Assembly: GCA_015485375.1 (NCBI GenBank)
Contig: WFTU01000431.1
Span: forward strand, 1-20,243
DNA length: 20,243 nt
DNA from: Paracoccaceae bacterium
GTDB taxonomy: Bacteria > Pseudomonadota > Alphaproteobacteria > Rhodobacterales > Rhodobacteraceae
Reading direction: 5' to 3'
Below are positions 1 to 8,494 of this stretch, in pieces (position 1 is the stretch's first letter; each line of letters opens with the position of its first letter). A program made the translations under genes and the position numbers. The notes beneath the pieces are model-generated. The model searched no databases. It was not told the DNA's origin and worked only from the letters and a program-made list of their open reading frames with translations.

Positions 1-556
1 CGAGGCGCGCGGCGATCAGGGTTTTGTCGTAGGGTAGGGCGAAGGTGCAACTGCCCTCGTCGACCGGTGCGAGGGCGATCAGGAAGGCGGCGAGCCGTTT
101 GACGCTGCTCAGGGACTTCATATCCTCGATTTGCAGAACCAGCTCGTGCAGGTGCTGGAAGGTGCAGCTGAGCATGGCAATGGCCAGATCGGGCTGGGTT
201 TTCAGTTCGTTCAGGATGGTGGAGGCCTTGACGGCCAGCAGGCGGCTGTTGGTAACCGCCTCGGATGACACCGGATACAGGCCGTTTTGCAGCGCGGCAG
301 CCTCGCCGAAGCTCTCGCCGGTGGAATAAACGGTGACAACGACTTCCTCGCCCGTCGAGGTGATGCGAGTCAGTTTTATCCAGCCTTCCAGAACCACATA
401 CATGTAGTTCGCTGCGTCCCCCTGAATAAACAGCGTCTGGCGGCGGTCGATATTCATCACCGAGCTGTCGACAAGCAGAACTTTCAGGATGTCATCCGGC
501 ACATTTTTGAACAGGACCGAATGCCTGATGGCTGTCATATCTTTTGAATCAAACAC
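1..556 (-). CDS. Crp/Fnr-family transcriptional regulator, DNR/NNR-like (partial, C-terminus outside window)
   Basis: The minus strand reads as a cyclic-nucleotide-binding-like sensor domain (VLEGWIKLTRITSTGEEVVV, then GESFGEAAA), a long dimerisation helix, and the start of the C-terminal helix-turn-helix, ending at TLIAARL where the window begins. About 185 codons are present. I chose the GTG at 554-556, giving MFDSKDMTAIRHSV, because GAGGGG at 566-571 is a good ribosome site nine bases upstream. The internal ATG at 536-538 has no comparable site. There is no N-terminal cysteine cluster as in oxygen-sensing FNR, and the only cysteines seen are two in the second half. That fits the DNR/NNR group, which senses nitric oxide through haem. 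The gene is divergent from nosR, so it is a candidate activator of the nos operon. The sensor ligand is inferred, and specificity residues in the recognition helix are not visible. Confidence 0.9.
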   Translation of the reverse strand, partial: MFDSKDMTAIRHSVLFKNVPDDILKVLLVDSSVMNIDRRQTLFIQGDAANYMYVVLEGWIKLTRITSTGEEVVVTVYSTGESFGEAAALQNGLYPVSSEAVTNSRLLAVKASTILNELKTQPDLAIAMLSCTFQHLHELVLQIEDMKSLSSVKRLAAFLIALAPVDEGSCTFALPYDKTLIAARL

Positions 557-736
557 GCGCTTTCGCCCCTCGAAACCTGTGTAATCACGGGAAGTGGTGA
601 TGGATGCCCCTCGACTTGGGCCAAATGATACACCTATGCGGGCGACGGGGTCCACCGCAATAGTGGCGATGCGAAGCAGCGGGAACGGCTGCAGGAGCGG
701 CATTTTGTCCGGTCAGTCAAATAAACAGCGGTTGTC

Positions 737-750
737 TTGACTAAAGTCAA
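737..750. promoter_or_regulatory. FNR/NNR-type operator upstream of nosR
   Basis: TTGACTAAAGTCAA is a perfect inverted repeat with the TTGAC-N4-GTCAA layout bound by FNR, FnrP and NNR/DNR regulators. It lies between the divergent Crp/Fnr-type gene and nosR. A regulator of the right family is encoded next to it. Its centre (743.5) is only about 25 bases before the annotated nosR ATG at 768. If it acts from the usual -41.5 position, transcription would start near 785, inside the annotated reading frame. Confidence 0.8.
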
Positions 751-767
751 CGCGCGGGTCGAACGCC

Positions 768-3089
768 ATGTCTAAACCCTCTGTGAATCAAAATTTCGTG
801 AAAGCCATGACGCACCCAATTTTCCCAACCCATACAGGAGCTTTCGCGCCCGGACTACCGGCGCGACAAACGAATCCTGCCCGTTTTCTCTCCATGTTGC
901 TGCTGGCAATGTTGTCGTTTGTTTTTCTGCTGTTCGCGTCGCCTGTGCGCGCGGACGGTGTGCCGGTGCTGGAGAAATTCCTTCCAAAGTATCCGGCAAC
1001 CGAGTTCGTAGACGGCGCGACCGCCTACGGCGCGATACGCGACGACATTCCCGTGGCGCCGATTCTGAAGGACAGCACCGTTCTGGGCTATGTCTATATC
1101 AGTTCGGATTTCGTCAGCACGACAGGCTATTCCGGCAAGCCCATCCACATGATGATCGCCATCGATACCGACGGGAAGCTGATACGCGCCGAACTGGTCG
1201 AGCATCATGAACCGATCGTGTTGATCGGCATTCCGGAGCGCAAAATTCGCGCCATGACCGAGAGCTACAAGGGGCTCGATATTGTGGCCGAGGCTGCCGC
1301 CGAAGGTGTGGGGCATGATGTCGAGATTATTTCCGGCGCGACCGTGACCATCATGATCATCGACGACTCCGTTGTGCGATCCAGTATCAAGGTCGCGCGT
1401 TTCCTCGGGCTGGGCGGGCTGGACAACAGTGCTGCCGAGACCGGTCCGACCCATGTTATGAATATGGATGAGCGCGAGATTTACGACTGGAATACGCTGG
1501 TCGGTGACGGCAGCGTGCGCCGTTTGACGCTGGATGTGGGCCAGATCAATCAGGCCTTTGCGGACACCGGCGATGAACGCGTTCTGAAACATGCCGAAAC
1601 CGCGCCGGACGATCAGACCTATATCGACCTCAATCTGGCGCTTGTATCTGCCCCCGGCATCGGGCTGAGCCTGCTGGGAGAGAACGAATTCAACAATCTG
1701 ACCGAGTGGCTGGAAGACGGCGATCAGGCGATATTGCTGGCAGGTCGCGGTATCTATTCCTTCAAAGGCTCCGGCTATGTCCGGGGTGGTATTTTTGACC
1801 GTATCCAGCTGGTGCAGGGCGATATTTCGGTGCGCTTCCGTGACCGCCAGCATCAGCGCCTGCGTGTGGTTGCTGCGGAAGGCGCGCCCTCGTTTACCGA
1901 GATGGATATTTTCAAAATCCCTGCCGACTCGGGCTTTGACCCCACCAAACCGTTCCGCATCCAGCTGCTGGTGCAGCGCCCTGTGGGCCCGGTGGAGAAA
2001 ACCTTCCTGACGTTCGACCTGGGTTACAACCTCCCGTCGCGCTATCTCACCGCGCTGGCGCCGGCGGTGACGCAGACAACACACGAGGAAGATCAGGCCA
2101 ACGCCGATGCCCGCGCCGAGCTGTGGAAACGCATCTGGCAGAGCAAGAAGCTGGAGATCGGCCTGCTGGTCGGCATGCTGACCGTTCTGACCGGCGTGTT
2201 CTTCTTCCAGGTGCAGGTCACCCGCCATGCCCGCGCTTTCTACTGGTTCCGCATGTCGTTCCTGACATTGACGCTGGTGTTCCTCGGGTTTTCACAGAAC
2301 GCGCAACTTTCGGTGGTCAACCTGATGGCGCTGGGCGCCTCGCTTCGTGAAGGGTTCAGCTGGGATGCCTTCCTGATGGACCCGCTGGTGTTTATCCTGT
2401 GGGTATCGGTCGCTGTGACAATCCTGTTCTGGGGCCGCGGCGGGTTCTGTGGCTGGCTATGCCCCTTCGGTGCCATGCAGGAGCTGAGCAACCAGATCGC
2501 GCGCTTCTTCAAGGTGCCGCAGTGGACGCTGCCTTGGGGCCTGCACGAGCGCCTCTGGCCGCTGAAATATATGATTTTCCTCGGACTGTTCGGGCTGTCG
2601 CTGGTTTCGATGGCGCTGGCCGAGCAATACGCCGAGATCGAACCGTTCAAGACCGCAATCATCCTGAAATTCGCCCGTGGCTGGCCCTATGTGATGTTCG
2701 CCACTGTGCTGCTCGGGATCGGCCTGTTTATCGAGCGTTTCTATTGTCGCTACCTCTGCCCGCTCGGGGCGGCGCTGGCGATACCGGGGCGGATGCGCAT
2801 GTTCGACTGGCTCAAACGCTACAAGGAATGCGGCTCCCCCTGCCAGACCTGCGCAAACGAGTGTTTCGTGCAGGCGATCCACCCGACGGGCGAGATCAAT
2901 CCGAATGAATGTCTGTCCTGCCTGCACTGTCAGGTGCTCTATCAGGATCATTCAAAGTGCCCGGTTGTCATCAAGAAAGACAAGCGGCGCGCCAAGATGG
3001 CCCAAAGCACTGCCTCCGTTGGCGATGCTCTGGACCGGTTAACCAACCATCCAAATTTCAAACCAAGCAAGGAGAAGAATGATGGCTAA
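768..3089 (+). CDS. nosR: NosR, membrane flavo-iron-sulfur protein of nitrous oxide reduction
   Basis: NosR is needed for nos expression and for electron delivery from quinol to periplasmic NosZ. The 773-residue frame has a hydrophobic leader (about residues 40-62), then a periplasmic FMN-binding domain with the flavinylation motif SGATVT at 189-194 (T192 is the probable FMN-linked threonine). A periplasmic region follows, then a NapH-like membrane part from about residue 463. Two CxxxCP motifs, at 561-565 (CGWLCP) and 660-664 (CRYLCP), flank membrane helices. The C-terminus carries two ferredoxin-like cysteine sets: C688, C692, C695, C699 and C715, C718, C721, C731. Length and domain order are normal for NosR. 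The stop overlaps nosZ by 11 bases. The start is uncertain: ATG 768 lacks a clear ribosome site and lies very close to the operator, and the in-frame ATG at 807 would still keep the whole leader. Confidence 0.97.
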   Translation: MSKPSVNQNFVKAMTHPIFPTHTGAFAPGLPARQTNPARFLSMLLLAMLSFVFLLFASPVRADGVPVLEKFLPKYPATEFVDGATAYGAIRDDIPVAPILKDSTVLGYVYISSDFVSTTGYSGKPIHMMIAIDTDGKLIRAELVEHHEPIVLIGIPERKIRAMTESYKGLDIVAEAAAEGVGHDVEIISGATVTIMIIDDSVVRSSIKVARFLGLGGLDNSAAETGPTHVMNMDEREIYDWNTLVGDGSVRRLTLDVGQINQAFADTGDERVLKHAETAPDDQTYIDLNLALVSAPGIGLSLLGENEFNNLTEWLEDGDQAILLAGRGIYSFKGSGYVRGGIFDRIQLVQGDISVRFRDRQHQRLRVVAAEGAPSFTEMDIFKIPADSGFDPTKPFRIQLLVQRPVGPVEKTFLTFDLGYNLPSRYLTALAPAVTQTTHEEDQANADARAELWKRIWQSKKLEIGLLVGMLTVLTGVFFFQVQVTRHARAFYWFRMSFLTLTLVFLGFSQNAQLSVVNLMALGASLREGFSWDAFLMDPLVFILWVSVAVTILFWGRGGFCGWLCPFGAMQELSNQIARFFKVPQWTLPWGLHERLWPLKYMIFLGLFGLSLVSMALAEQYAEIEPFKTAIILKFARGWPYVMFATVLLGIGLFIERFYCRYLCPLGAALAIPGRMRMFDWLKRYKECGSPCQTCANECFVQAIHPTGEINPNECLSCLHCQVLYQDHSKCPVVIKKDKRRAKMAQSTASVGDALDRLTNHPNFKPSKEKNDG
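771..776 (+). promoter_or_regulatory. Possible -10 element of an FNR-dependent nosR promoter
   Basis: TCTAAA matches the TATAAT consensus at four of six positions. It lies where a -10 box should be if the operator at 737-750 works as a class II activator site. It sits inside the first codons of the annotated nosR frame, so it would imply a downstream translation start. Weak by itself. Confidence 0.3.
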
Positions 3090-4989
3090 AGAGAAACCGA
3101 CTAAATGCGTGATCAAGGAGGGGCTGACACGGCGCGATGTGCTGACCGGACCCGCCGCAGGTGTGGCCGTCGCCGGCCTTGCTGCTGCCGCAACCACCGT
3201 AACCGCAACACCGGCGCTCGCCGCTGGTGCGGAAGTCAATGTTGCTCCGGGTGAACTGGATGAATACTACGGTTTCTGGTCCTCGGGTCAGGCTGGCGAG
3301 GTTCGCATTCTTGGCGTTCCGTCCATGCGCGAGCTGATGCGTATTCCGGTGTTCAATCGCGACTCGGCCACCGGCTGGGGTGAAACCAACGAATCCCTGA
3401 AGATTCTGACGGAGAACCTGATGCCCGAGACCAAGGAGTTTCTGGCAAAACGCGGCAAGCGCGACTACGAGAACGGCGATTTGCACCACCCGCACATGTC
3501 CTTCACGGACGGGACCTACGACGGTCGCTACCTGTTCATGAACGACAAGGCCAACACCCGTGTTGCCCGTATCCGTTGTGACGTGATGAAACCGGACAAG
3601 ATCATCGAGATCCCGAACGCTTCGGATATCCACGGTCTGCGCCCGCAGAAATACCCGCGCACGGGTTATGTATTCGCGAACGGCGAGCACCGTGTGCCGC
3701 TGATCAATGACGGTACCAACATGGATGACGTGGAAAACTACGTTTCCATCTTTACCGCCATCGACGGCGACACCATGGAAATCGCATGGCAGGTGATGGT
3801 CTCGGGCAACCTCGACAACACCGATGCCGACTATCAGGGCCGTTATGCCATGTCGTCCTCCTACAACTCCGAAGGGGCCACAAACCTCGCCGGTATGATG
3901 GAAGCCGAGATGGACCACGTTGTGGTCTTCGACATCGCGCGTATCGAAGCTGCTGTGGCTGCCGGCAAGTACGAGGTCCACAACGGCGTGAAAGTTCTGG
4001 ACGGGCGCAAGGGTTCCGACCTCACGGTCTATATCCCGATCCCGAACAGCCCGCACGGCGTGAATACCTCGCCCGAAGGCAAATACGTCATGGTCAACGG
4101 CAAACTGTCCCCGACGGTTTCCGTCATCGAGTGGGACAAGATCGAGGCCGTATTCCAGGGCGCCGATCCGCGTTCCGCAGTTGTCGCCGAGCCGGAACTG
4201 GGCCTTGGTCCTCTCCACACGGCCTTCAACGGCAAGGGCGAGGCCTATACCACGCTCTTCCTCGACAGTCAGGTCGTGCATTGGGATATCGAGAAAGCCA
4301 TTCGCCTGTATAACGGCGAGGACGTGGACCCGATCATCCAGAAAACCGACGTGATGTATCAGCCGGGCCACAACCATACCTCGATGGGTGAAACCAAAGA
4401 GGCCGATGGCAAATGGCTGGTGTCGCTGAACAAGTTCTCCAAAGACCGGTTCCTGAACGTAGGGCCGCTGAAACCGGAGAACGACCAGCTCATCAACATC
4501 CAGGACGGTGCGCTGGAAGTGGTCCACGACGGCCCGACCTTTGCCGAGCCGCACGACTGTATCATCGTGCGTCGCGACATCGTGAATCCGCTGTCCGTAT
4601 GGCCGGCCAACGACCCGTTCTGGGAAGAGGCCACCAAACAGGCCGAAGCCGACGGTGTTGTGCTTGGCGATGACAGCAAGGTCATCCGCGAAGGCAACAA
4701 GGTCCGCGTCTACATGTGGTCCTCGGCCCCGACCTTCTCCATGGAGGAGTTCACGGTCAAACAGGGTGACGAGGTGACGGTCTATATCTCCAACATCGAC
4801 GATGTGGACGACCTGACCCACGGCTTCACGCTGGGCAACCACGGGATCGCGATGGAAGTGCCGCCGCAGGCGACCGCCTCCATCACCTTCACCGCGGACC
4901 GTCCGGGTGTTCACTGGTTCTACTGCCAGTGGTTCTGCCACGCCCTCCACATGGAGATGCGCGGCCGGATGCTGGTCGAGCCTGCATAG
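3079..4989 (+). CDS. nosZ: NosZ, nitrous oxide reductase (clade I, Tat-exported)
   Basis: NosZ is the periplasmic multicopper enzyme that reduces N2O to N2. The 636-residue precursor begins with a Tat signal containing TRRDVLTG (17-24) and a probable cleavage site near residues 48-50 (ALA-AG). A seven-bladed propeller follows, with histidines positioned as CuZ ligands: H136, H137, H185, H326, H380, H431 or H433, and H492. The C-terminal cupredoxin domain has the CuA ligands H581, C616, W618, C620, H624 and M627. All expected copper ligands appear intact. The twin-arginine signal and the nosR/nosX context place it in clade I. GGAG at 3071 serves either of two tandem ATGs (3079 or 3082); the second has the more usual spacing. 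It overlaps the end of nosR and is followed after 10 bases by nosD. Confidence 0.98.
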   Translation: MMAKEKPTKCVIKEGLTRRDVLTGPAAGVAVAGLAAAATTVTATPALAAGAEVNVAPGELDEYYGFWSSGQAGEVRILGVPSMRELMRIPVFNRDSATGWGETNESLKILTENLMPETKEFLAKRGKRDYENGDLHHPHMSFTDGTYDGRYLFMNDKANTRVARIRCDVMKPDKIIEIPNASDIHGLRPQKYPRTGYVFANGEHRVPLINDGTNMDDVENYVSIFTAIDGDTMEIAWQVMVSGNLDNTDADYQGRYAMSSSYNSEGATNLAGMMEAEMDHVVVFDIARIEAAVAAGKYEVHNGVKVLDGRKGSDLTVYIPIPNSPHGVNTSPEGKYVMVNGKLSPTVSVIEWDKIEAVFQGADPRSAVVAEPELGLGPLHTAFNGKGEAYTTLFLDSQVVHWDIEKAIRLYNGEDVDPIIQKTDVMYQPGHNHTSMGETKEADGKWLVSLNKFSKDRFLNVGPLKPENDQLINIQDGALEVVHDGPTFAEPHDCIIVRRDIVNPLSVWPANDPFWEEATKQAEADGVVLGDDSKVIREGNKVRVYMWSSAPTFSMEEFTVKQGDEVTVYISNIDDVDDLTHGFTLGNHGIAMEVPPQATASITFTADRPGVHWFYCQWFCHALHMEMRGRMLVEPA

Positions 4990-4999
4990 GAACCTGACC

Positions 5000-6256
5000 A
5001 TGCCGCGTTCGCTCCTCCTGCTGTTCCTTCTGCTTCCGGCCTTCGCCGGAGCCGGAGAGGTGCGCGTATCGGGGGAAGCGGGTGCGCTGGTTCTGGCCAT
5101 TGAAAATGCGCAGGCGGGGGATGTCCTCCGCCTGAGCGACAACGCGCTCTATCTGGGCGCAATCGAGATTTCCGTGCCGCTGACCCTGATCGGCAACGGC
5201 GCAACCATCGACGGGCAGGAAACGGGCTCGGTTATCACCGTGACCGCCGAAGATGTCACCATCCGCGACCTGACCGTTATCGGCTCCGGTTCCGGCGGCG
5301 ACGGGCTGGACGCGGGCATTACGCTGAGCAAAACCGCCGACCGCGCAGTGGTCGAGGGCAACCGCATCCTCGGCAACCTGATCGGCATCGATGTCCACGG
5401 GGCAAAGGATGCGCTGGTGGCGCGCAATATCATCGAGGGGCGGCAGGACGGCCGTATGAACGACCGCGGCAACGGCATCTATGTCTGGAACGCTCCGGGT
5501 GCGCGGGTGATCGGCAACGATGTGCGCTGGGGCCGCGACGGGGTGTTCGTGAATACCTCGAAAAACAACGAATTCATCGGCAACCGCTTCCGCGACCTGC
5601 GTTTTGCCGTGCACTACATGTATGCCAACGATTCCGTTGTCGCCGGCAATATTTCCGAGGGCAACCACCTCGGCTATGCCATCATGTATTCCGACAACGT
5701 GCTGATCGAGGGCAACCTCTCGCAGGGGGATCGCGACCACGGCATCATGATGAATTACACCAACAAAAGCCGGGTGGTGGACAATACCATCCAGCGTGTT
5801 GGTGACAAATGCGTGTTTATCTATAATGCACATCGTAACAGTTTCGAGGGCAACCTGTTCGAAGGCTGCAATATCGGCATCCATTTCACCGCCGGTTCCG
5901 AGCGTAACGATATCTCCGGCAACGCTTTTGTCGGCAACCGTACACAGGTCAAATACGTCGGCTCGAAATGGGTGGAGTGGAGCAAGGACGGTGTTGGAAA
6001 CTACTGGTCCGACCACACCGCCTTTGACCTGAACGCCGACGGTATTGCCGATTCCGCCTATCGCCCGAACGATATCATGGACCAGGTGCTGTGGACGCAA
6101 CCGGCGGCAAAATCGCTGCTCGGCTCGCCCGCTGTGCAGCTGATCCGCTGGTCGCAATCCGCCTTTCCGGCCCTCTTGCCGGGCGGGGTCATCGACCGCG
6201 CGCCCCTGATGCAACCCGATTTGCCCGCTATTCCAGAATGGGAACCGATCCAATGA
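5000..6256 (+). CDS. nosD: NosD, periplasmic copper-site maturation protein
   Basis: NosD works with the ABC transporter NosFY to mature the CuZ sulfide cluster of NosZ in the periplasm. The 418-residue product starts with a Sec signal (MPRSLLLLFLLLPAFAGAGE). The rest is a right-handed parallel beta-helix of CASH/PbH1 repeats, seen as recurring IxGN or VxGN turns such as IEGNLSQGD, VEGNRILGN and FEGNLFEGCN. I chose ATG 5000 because AGGAA just after the nosZ stop is suitably spaced and the signal peptide follows at once. The longer frame from 4907 would run back into nosZ. The stop overlaps the nosF start in ATGA, so translation is probably coupled. Confidence 0.96.
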   Translation: MPRSLLLLFLLLPAFAGAGEVRVSGEAGALVLAIENAQAGDVLRLSDNALYLGAIEISVPLTLIGNGATIDGQETGSVITVTAEDVTIRDLTVIGSGSGGDGLDAGITLSKTADRAVVEGNRILGNLIGIDVHGAKDALVARNIIEGRQDGRMNDRGNGIYVWNAPGARVIGNDVRWGRDGVFVNTSKNNEFIGNRFRDLRFAVHYMYANDSVVAGNISEGNHLGYAIMYSDNVLIEGNLSQGDRDHGIMMNYTNKSRVVDNTIQRVGDKCVFIYNAHRNSFEGNLFEGCNIGIHFTAGSERNDISGNAFVGNRTQVKYVGSKWVEWSKDGVGNYWSDHTAFDLNADGIADSAYRPNDIMDQVLWTQPAAKSLLGSPAVQLIRWSQSAFPALLPGGVIDRAPLMQPDLPAIPEWEPIQ

Positions 6257-7152
6257 CCGTCCTGCAGATAGAAAACGTATCGAAATCCTTTGGTCCGCTG
6301 GAAAGCGTGCGGAGTGTCTCCTTGAGGCTCGGGGAAGGTGACCGCGTTGCCCTTCTCGGCCACAACGGTGCCGGTAAAACCACGCTGATGCGCATGATAC
6401 TGGGCCTGACGCCGGTGACCTCGGGCCAAATCTCCGTTCTTGGCAGCGCTCCGGGCAGCCGCCCGGCGCGCCGCGCCATCGGTTTTCTACCGGAAAGCGT
6501 GGCTTTCCACGGCGCACTGACGGGGCGCGAGCAGTTGCACCACTTTGCCCGCCTGAAATCGGTGAAAACCTCGGCCGCCGACGAGCTGCTGGAACGTGTC
6601 GGTCTGACTCACGCCATGAACCGGAAAATCCGCACCTACTCCAAAGGCATGCGCCAGCGCGTAGGTCTGGCACAGGCGTTGCTCGGCACGCCGAAACTGG
6701 CACTGCTGGATGAACCGACAAGCGGCCTCGACCCGATTTCGCGGCACGAGTTTTACGATATCGTCGATGATCTGGCCAAGGCAGGCACCGCGGTTCTGCT
6801 GTCCTCCCACGCGCTTACCGAACTGGAAACCCGCACCGACCGGATTGCCATCATGAGCAAGGGGGAGCTGCTGGCCAACGACAGTCTGGCCAACCTGCGC
6901 CGCCGTGCCCGTCTGCCGATCCGTGTCGATGTGACGGCAACCCCCGATACCGCCGACCGTATAGCGGACCAGCTGGGCGGCAAGCGAACCAACGGGTGCT
7001 CGGTCTCGCTGGATTGCCAGCAGGAAGACAAACTCGCGTTGCTGGAGCAGATCACCGGACTGGGTGAACTGGTCAAGGATATCGACGTGACACCGGCCAG
7101 CCTTGAACAGCTTTATCGCCACTACAGTGTGCGCACACCGGAGGACAAATAA
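6253..7152 (+). CDS. nosF: NosF, ABC transporter ATP-binding protein
   Basis: This is the ATPase of the NosDFY complex that drives CuZ-site assembly. The 299-residue protein has a Walker A motif GHNGAGKTT at 36-44, an ABC signature YSKGMRQR at 129-136, Walker B LALLDEP at 149-155, and the switch histidine H186 in LLSSHAL. About 80 further residues form a C-terminal domain. ATG 6253 overlaps the nosD stop by four bases, which decides against the longer frame from 6091. The stop shares one base with the nosY ATG (TAATG), so nosD, nosF and nosY are likely translationally coupled. Confidence 0.97.
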   Translation: MTVLQIENVSKSFGPLESVRSVSLRLGEGDRVALLGHNGAGKTTLMRMILGLTPVTSGQISVLGSAPGSRPARRAIGFLPESVAFHGALTGREQLHHFARLKSVKTSAADELLERVGLTHAMNRKIRTYSKGMRQRVGLAQALLGTPKLALLDEPTSGLDPISRHEFYDIVDDLAKAGTAVLLSSHALTELETRTDRIAIMSKGELLANDSLANLRRRARLPIRVDVTATPDTADRIADQLGGKRTNGCSVSLDCQQEDKLALLEQITGLGELVKDIDVTPASLEQLYRHYSVRTPEDK

Positions 7153-7970
7153 TGTCGATACTCGCCATTGCCCGACTGGAGCTTCTGATCGCACGCCGCA
7201 ATATGTGGGTCGCGACCTCGCTGATTCTGATGGGGCTGTTTTCCTCCGTCCTGACCCTTGCGGGCGGTGCCCCGACCGGAACACTGGGCGTTGACCCGCT
7301 GCTTGTCGCGACCACCTCGATCACCACCCTCTCGGTCTATCTGATCCCGCTGATCGGCCTGTTGTTGTCCTTCGACGCCATCGCCGGGGAAGCAGAGCGC
7401 GGCACGCTTGCCCTCAGCCTGACCTATCCGGTGTCGCGCGGCGAAATTCTGGTGGGAAAATTCCTTGCCCATCTGGCCGTGTTGGCCTTTGCCGTAGCGG
7501 TCGGCCTTGGCCTGACCGCCGCCCTCACCATCTGGAAATATGGCGCGGGCGATATGTCCTTCGCTCCGCTGGTCCGGCTGTTCTTCACCTCTCTGGCGCT
7601 CGGCGCGGCGTTTCTGGGGATCGGCTACACCGTCTCCGCCCTGACCCGCCAGACCGGCGTGGCATCGGGCATTGTCATTATCATCTGGCTGGTCTGCGTG
7701 GTGCTCTACGACCTCGGTCTGCTTGGCGCACTGGTGGCAGACGGTGGCGGCTTCTTCACCAAAACCGTGTTTCCGTGGCTGCTCGTCGCAAATCCTGCCG
7801 ATGCCTTCCGCCTGATCAACATGCCGGCCGAAACGGTCTCGACCCTTTCCTCCGGTATCGGCGCCGCGGGTGGTGCTTCCGGTCTGGCCGGTCAACTGGC
7901 CTCGCTTCTCCTCTGGCCGCTGCTGGCGCTGTTCTTCGCATGGGGTGCGTTGCGGAGGGTCGAGCCATGA
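7152..7970 (+). CDS. nosY: NosY, ABC-2 type membrane permease
   Basis: NosY is the membrane half of the NosFY transporter, thought to move a sulfur species for the CuZ cluster, with NosD on its periplasmic side. The 272-residue protein shows about six hydrophobic segments, at roughly residues 20-38, 56-76, 104-126, 140-163, 170-192 and 248-266. The cytoplasmic stretch FDAIAGEAERGTLALSL is typical of ABC-2 permeases and probably contacts NosF. Start and stop overlap both neighbours (TAATG and ATGA junctions). Confidence 0.95.
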   Translation: MSILAIARLELLIARRNMWVATSLILMGLFSSVLTLAGGAPTGTLGVDPLLVATTSITTLSVYLIPLIGLLLSFDAIAGEAERGTLALSLTYPVSRGEILVGKFLAHLAVLAFAVAVGLGLTAALTIWKYGAGDMSFAPLVRLFFTSLALGAAFLGIGYTVSALTRQTGVASGIVIIIWLVCVVLYDLGLLGALVADGGGFFTKTVFPWLLVANPADAFRLINMPAETVSTLSSGIGAAGGASGLAGQLASLLLWPLLALFFAWGALRRVEP

Positions 7971-8494
7971 AATTTCTGCTGGCCATCCTGCTCGCCCTGT
8001 CGCTCTCCGCCTGCAAAGAGGACACCGGCTCCGCCGAAATTCCCGCGCCCGCCTCGCTGAACGCCGAGGCCGCCGGATATTATTGCCAGATGAACATTCT
8101 GGAACATGACGGGCCCAAGGGGCAGATATTCCTCGCAGGCCTGCCTGCGCCACTCTGGTTCAGTCAGGTGCGTGACGGTCTGGCCTATGTCCTCTCACCG
8201 GAACAGGAAGGTGAAATCCTTGTGCTTTATGTCAACGATATGGGCAAAGCCGCAAGCTGGAGCGAGCCGGGCGAAGATAACTGGATCATGGCGCAGGACG
8301 CCTACTATGTCGTCGGCTCGGATGCCAGGGGTGGCATGGGCGCACCGGAAATTGTGCCCTTTGGCGAGGCCGCAGCGGCCGCGGAATTTGCAGCCAGCCG
8401 TGGTGGCGAAGTGCTGCGCATGAATGATATTACCGCCGAGATCGTATTGGCTCCCGTCGATTTCGATCCGGCAACACTGGAGACGAACGAATGA
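7967..8494 (+). CDS. nosL: NosL, copper-binding lipoprotein
   Basis: NosL is an outer-membrane-type lipoprotein that binds Cu(I) and delivers copper to the NosZ maturation machinery. The 175-residue precursor has a lipoprotein signal MKFLLAILLALSLSAC, with C16 as the lipidated cysteine. The mature part contains the family motif YYCQMN (C40, M42) and a downstream glycine/methionine segment GGMGAPEIVPF that supplies further candidate copper ligands. The start overlaps nosY by four bases and the end overlaps nosX by four bases. Confidence 0.95.
   Translation: MKFLLAILLALSLSACKEDTGSAEIPAPASLNAEAAGYYCQMNILEHDGPKGQIFLAGLPAPLWFSQVRDGLAYVLSPEQEGEILVLYVNDMGKAASWSEPGEDNWIMAQDAYYVVGSDARGGMGAPEIVPFGEAAAAAEFAASRGGEVLRMNDITAEIVLAPVDFDPATLETNE

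Noticed and set aside
705..720. Second FNR-like site (TTGTC, six bases, GTCAA) upstream of nosR
   Set aside because: The half-sites are six bases apart instead of four, so it does not fit the FNR/NNR spacing, though it lies 31 bases from the real box.
855..2228. 457-residue open frame antisense to nosR
   Set aside because: It is a shadow of high-G+C codon bias; nosR is complete and has clear motifs on the plus strand.
3058..5142. 694-residue open frame antisense to nosZ
   Set aside because: It mirrors nosZ codon structure in high-G+C DNA, has no recognisable domain and lies wholly over an intact nosZ.
4889..6721. 610-residue open frame antisense to nosD and nosF
   Set aside because: It spans two well-defined genes and shows no domain or sensible start.
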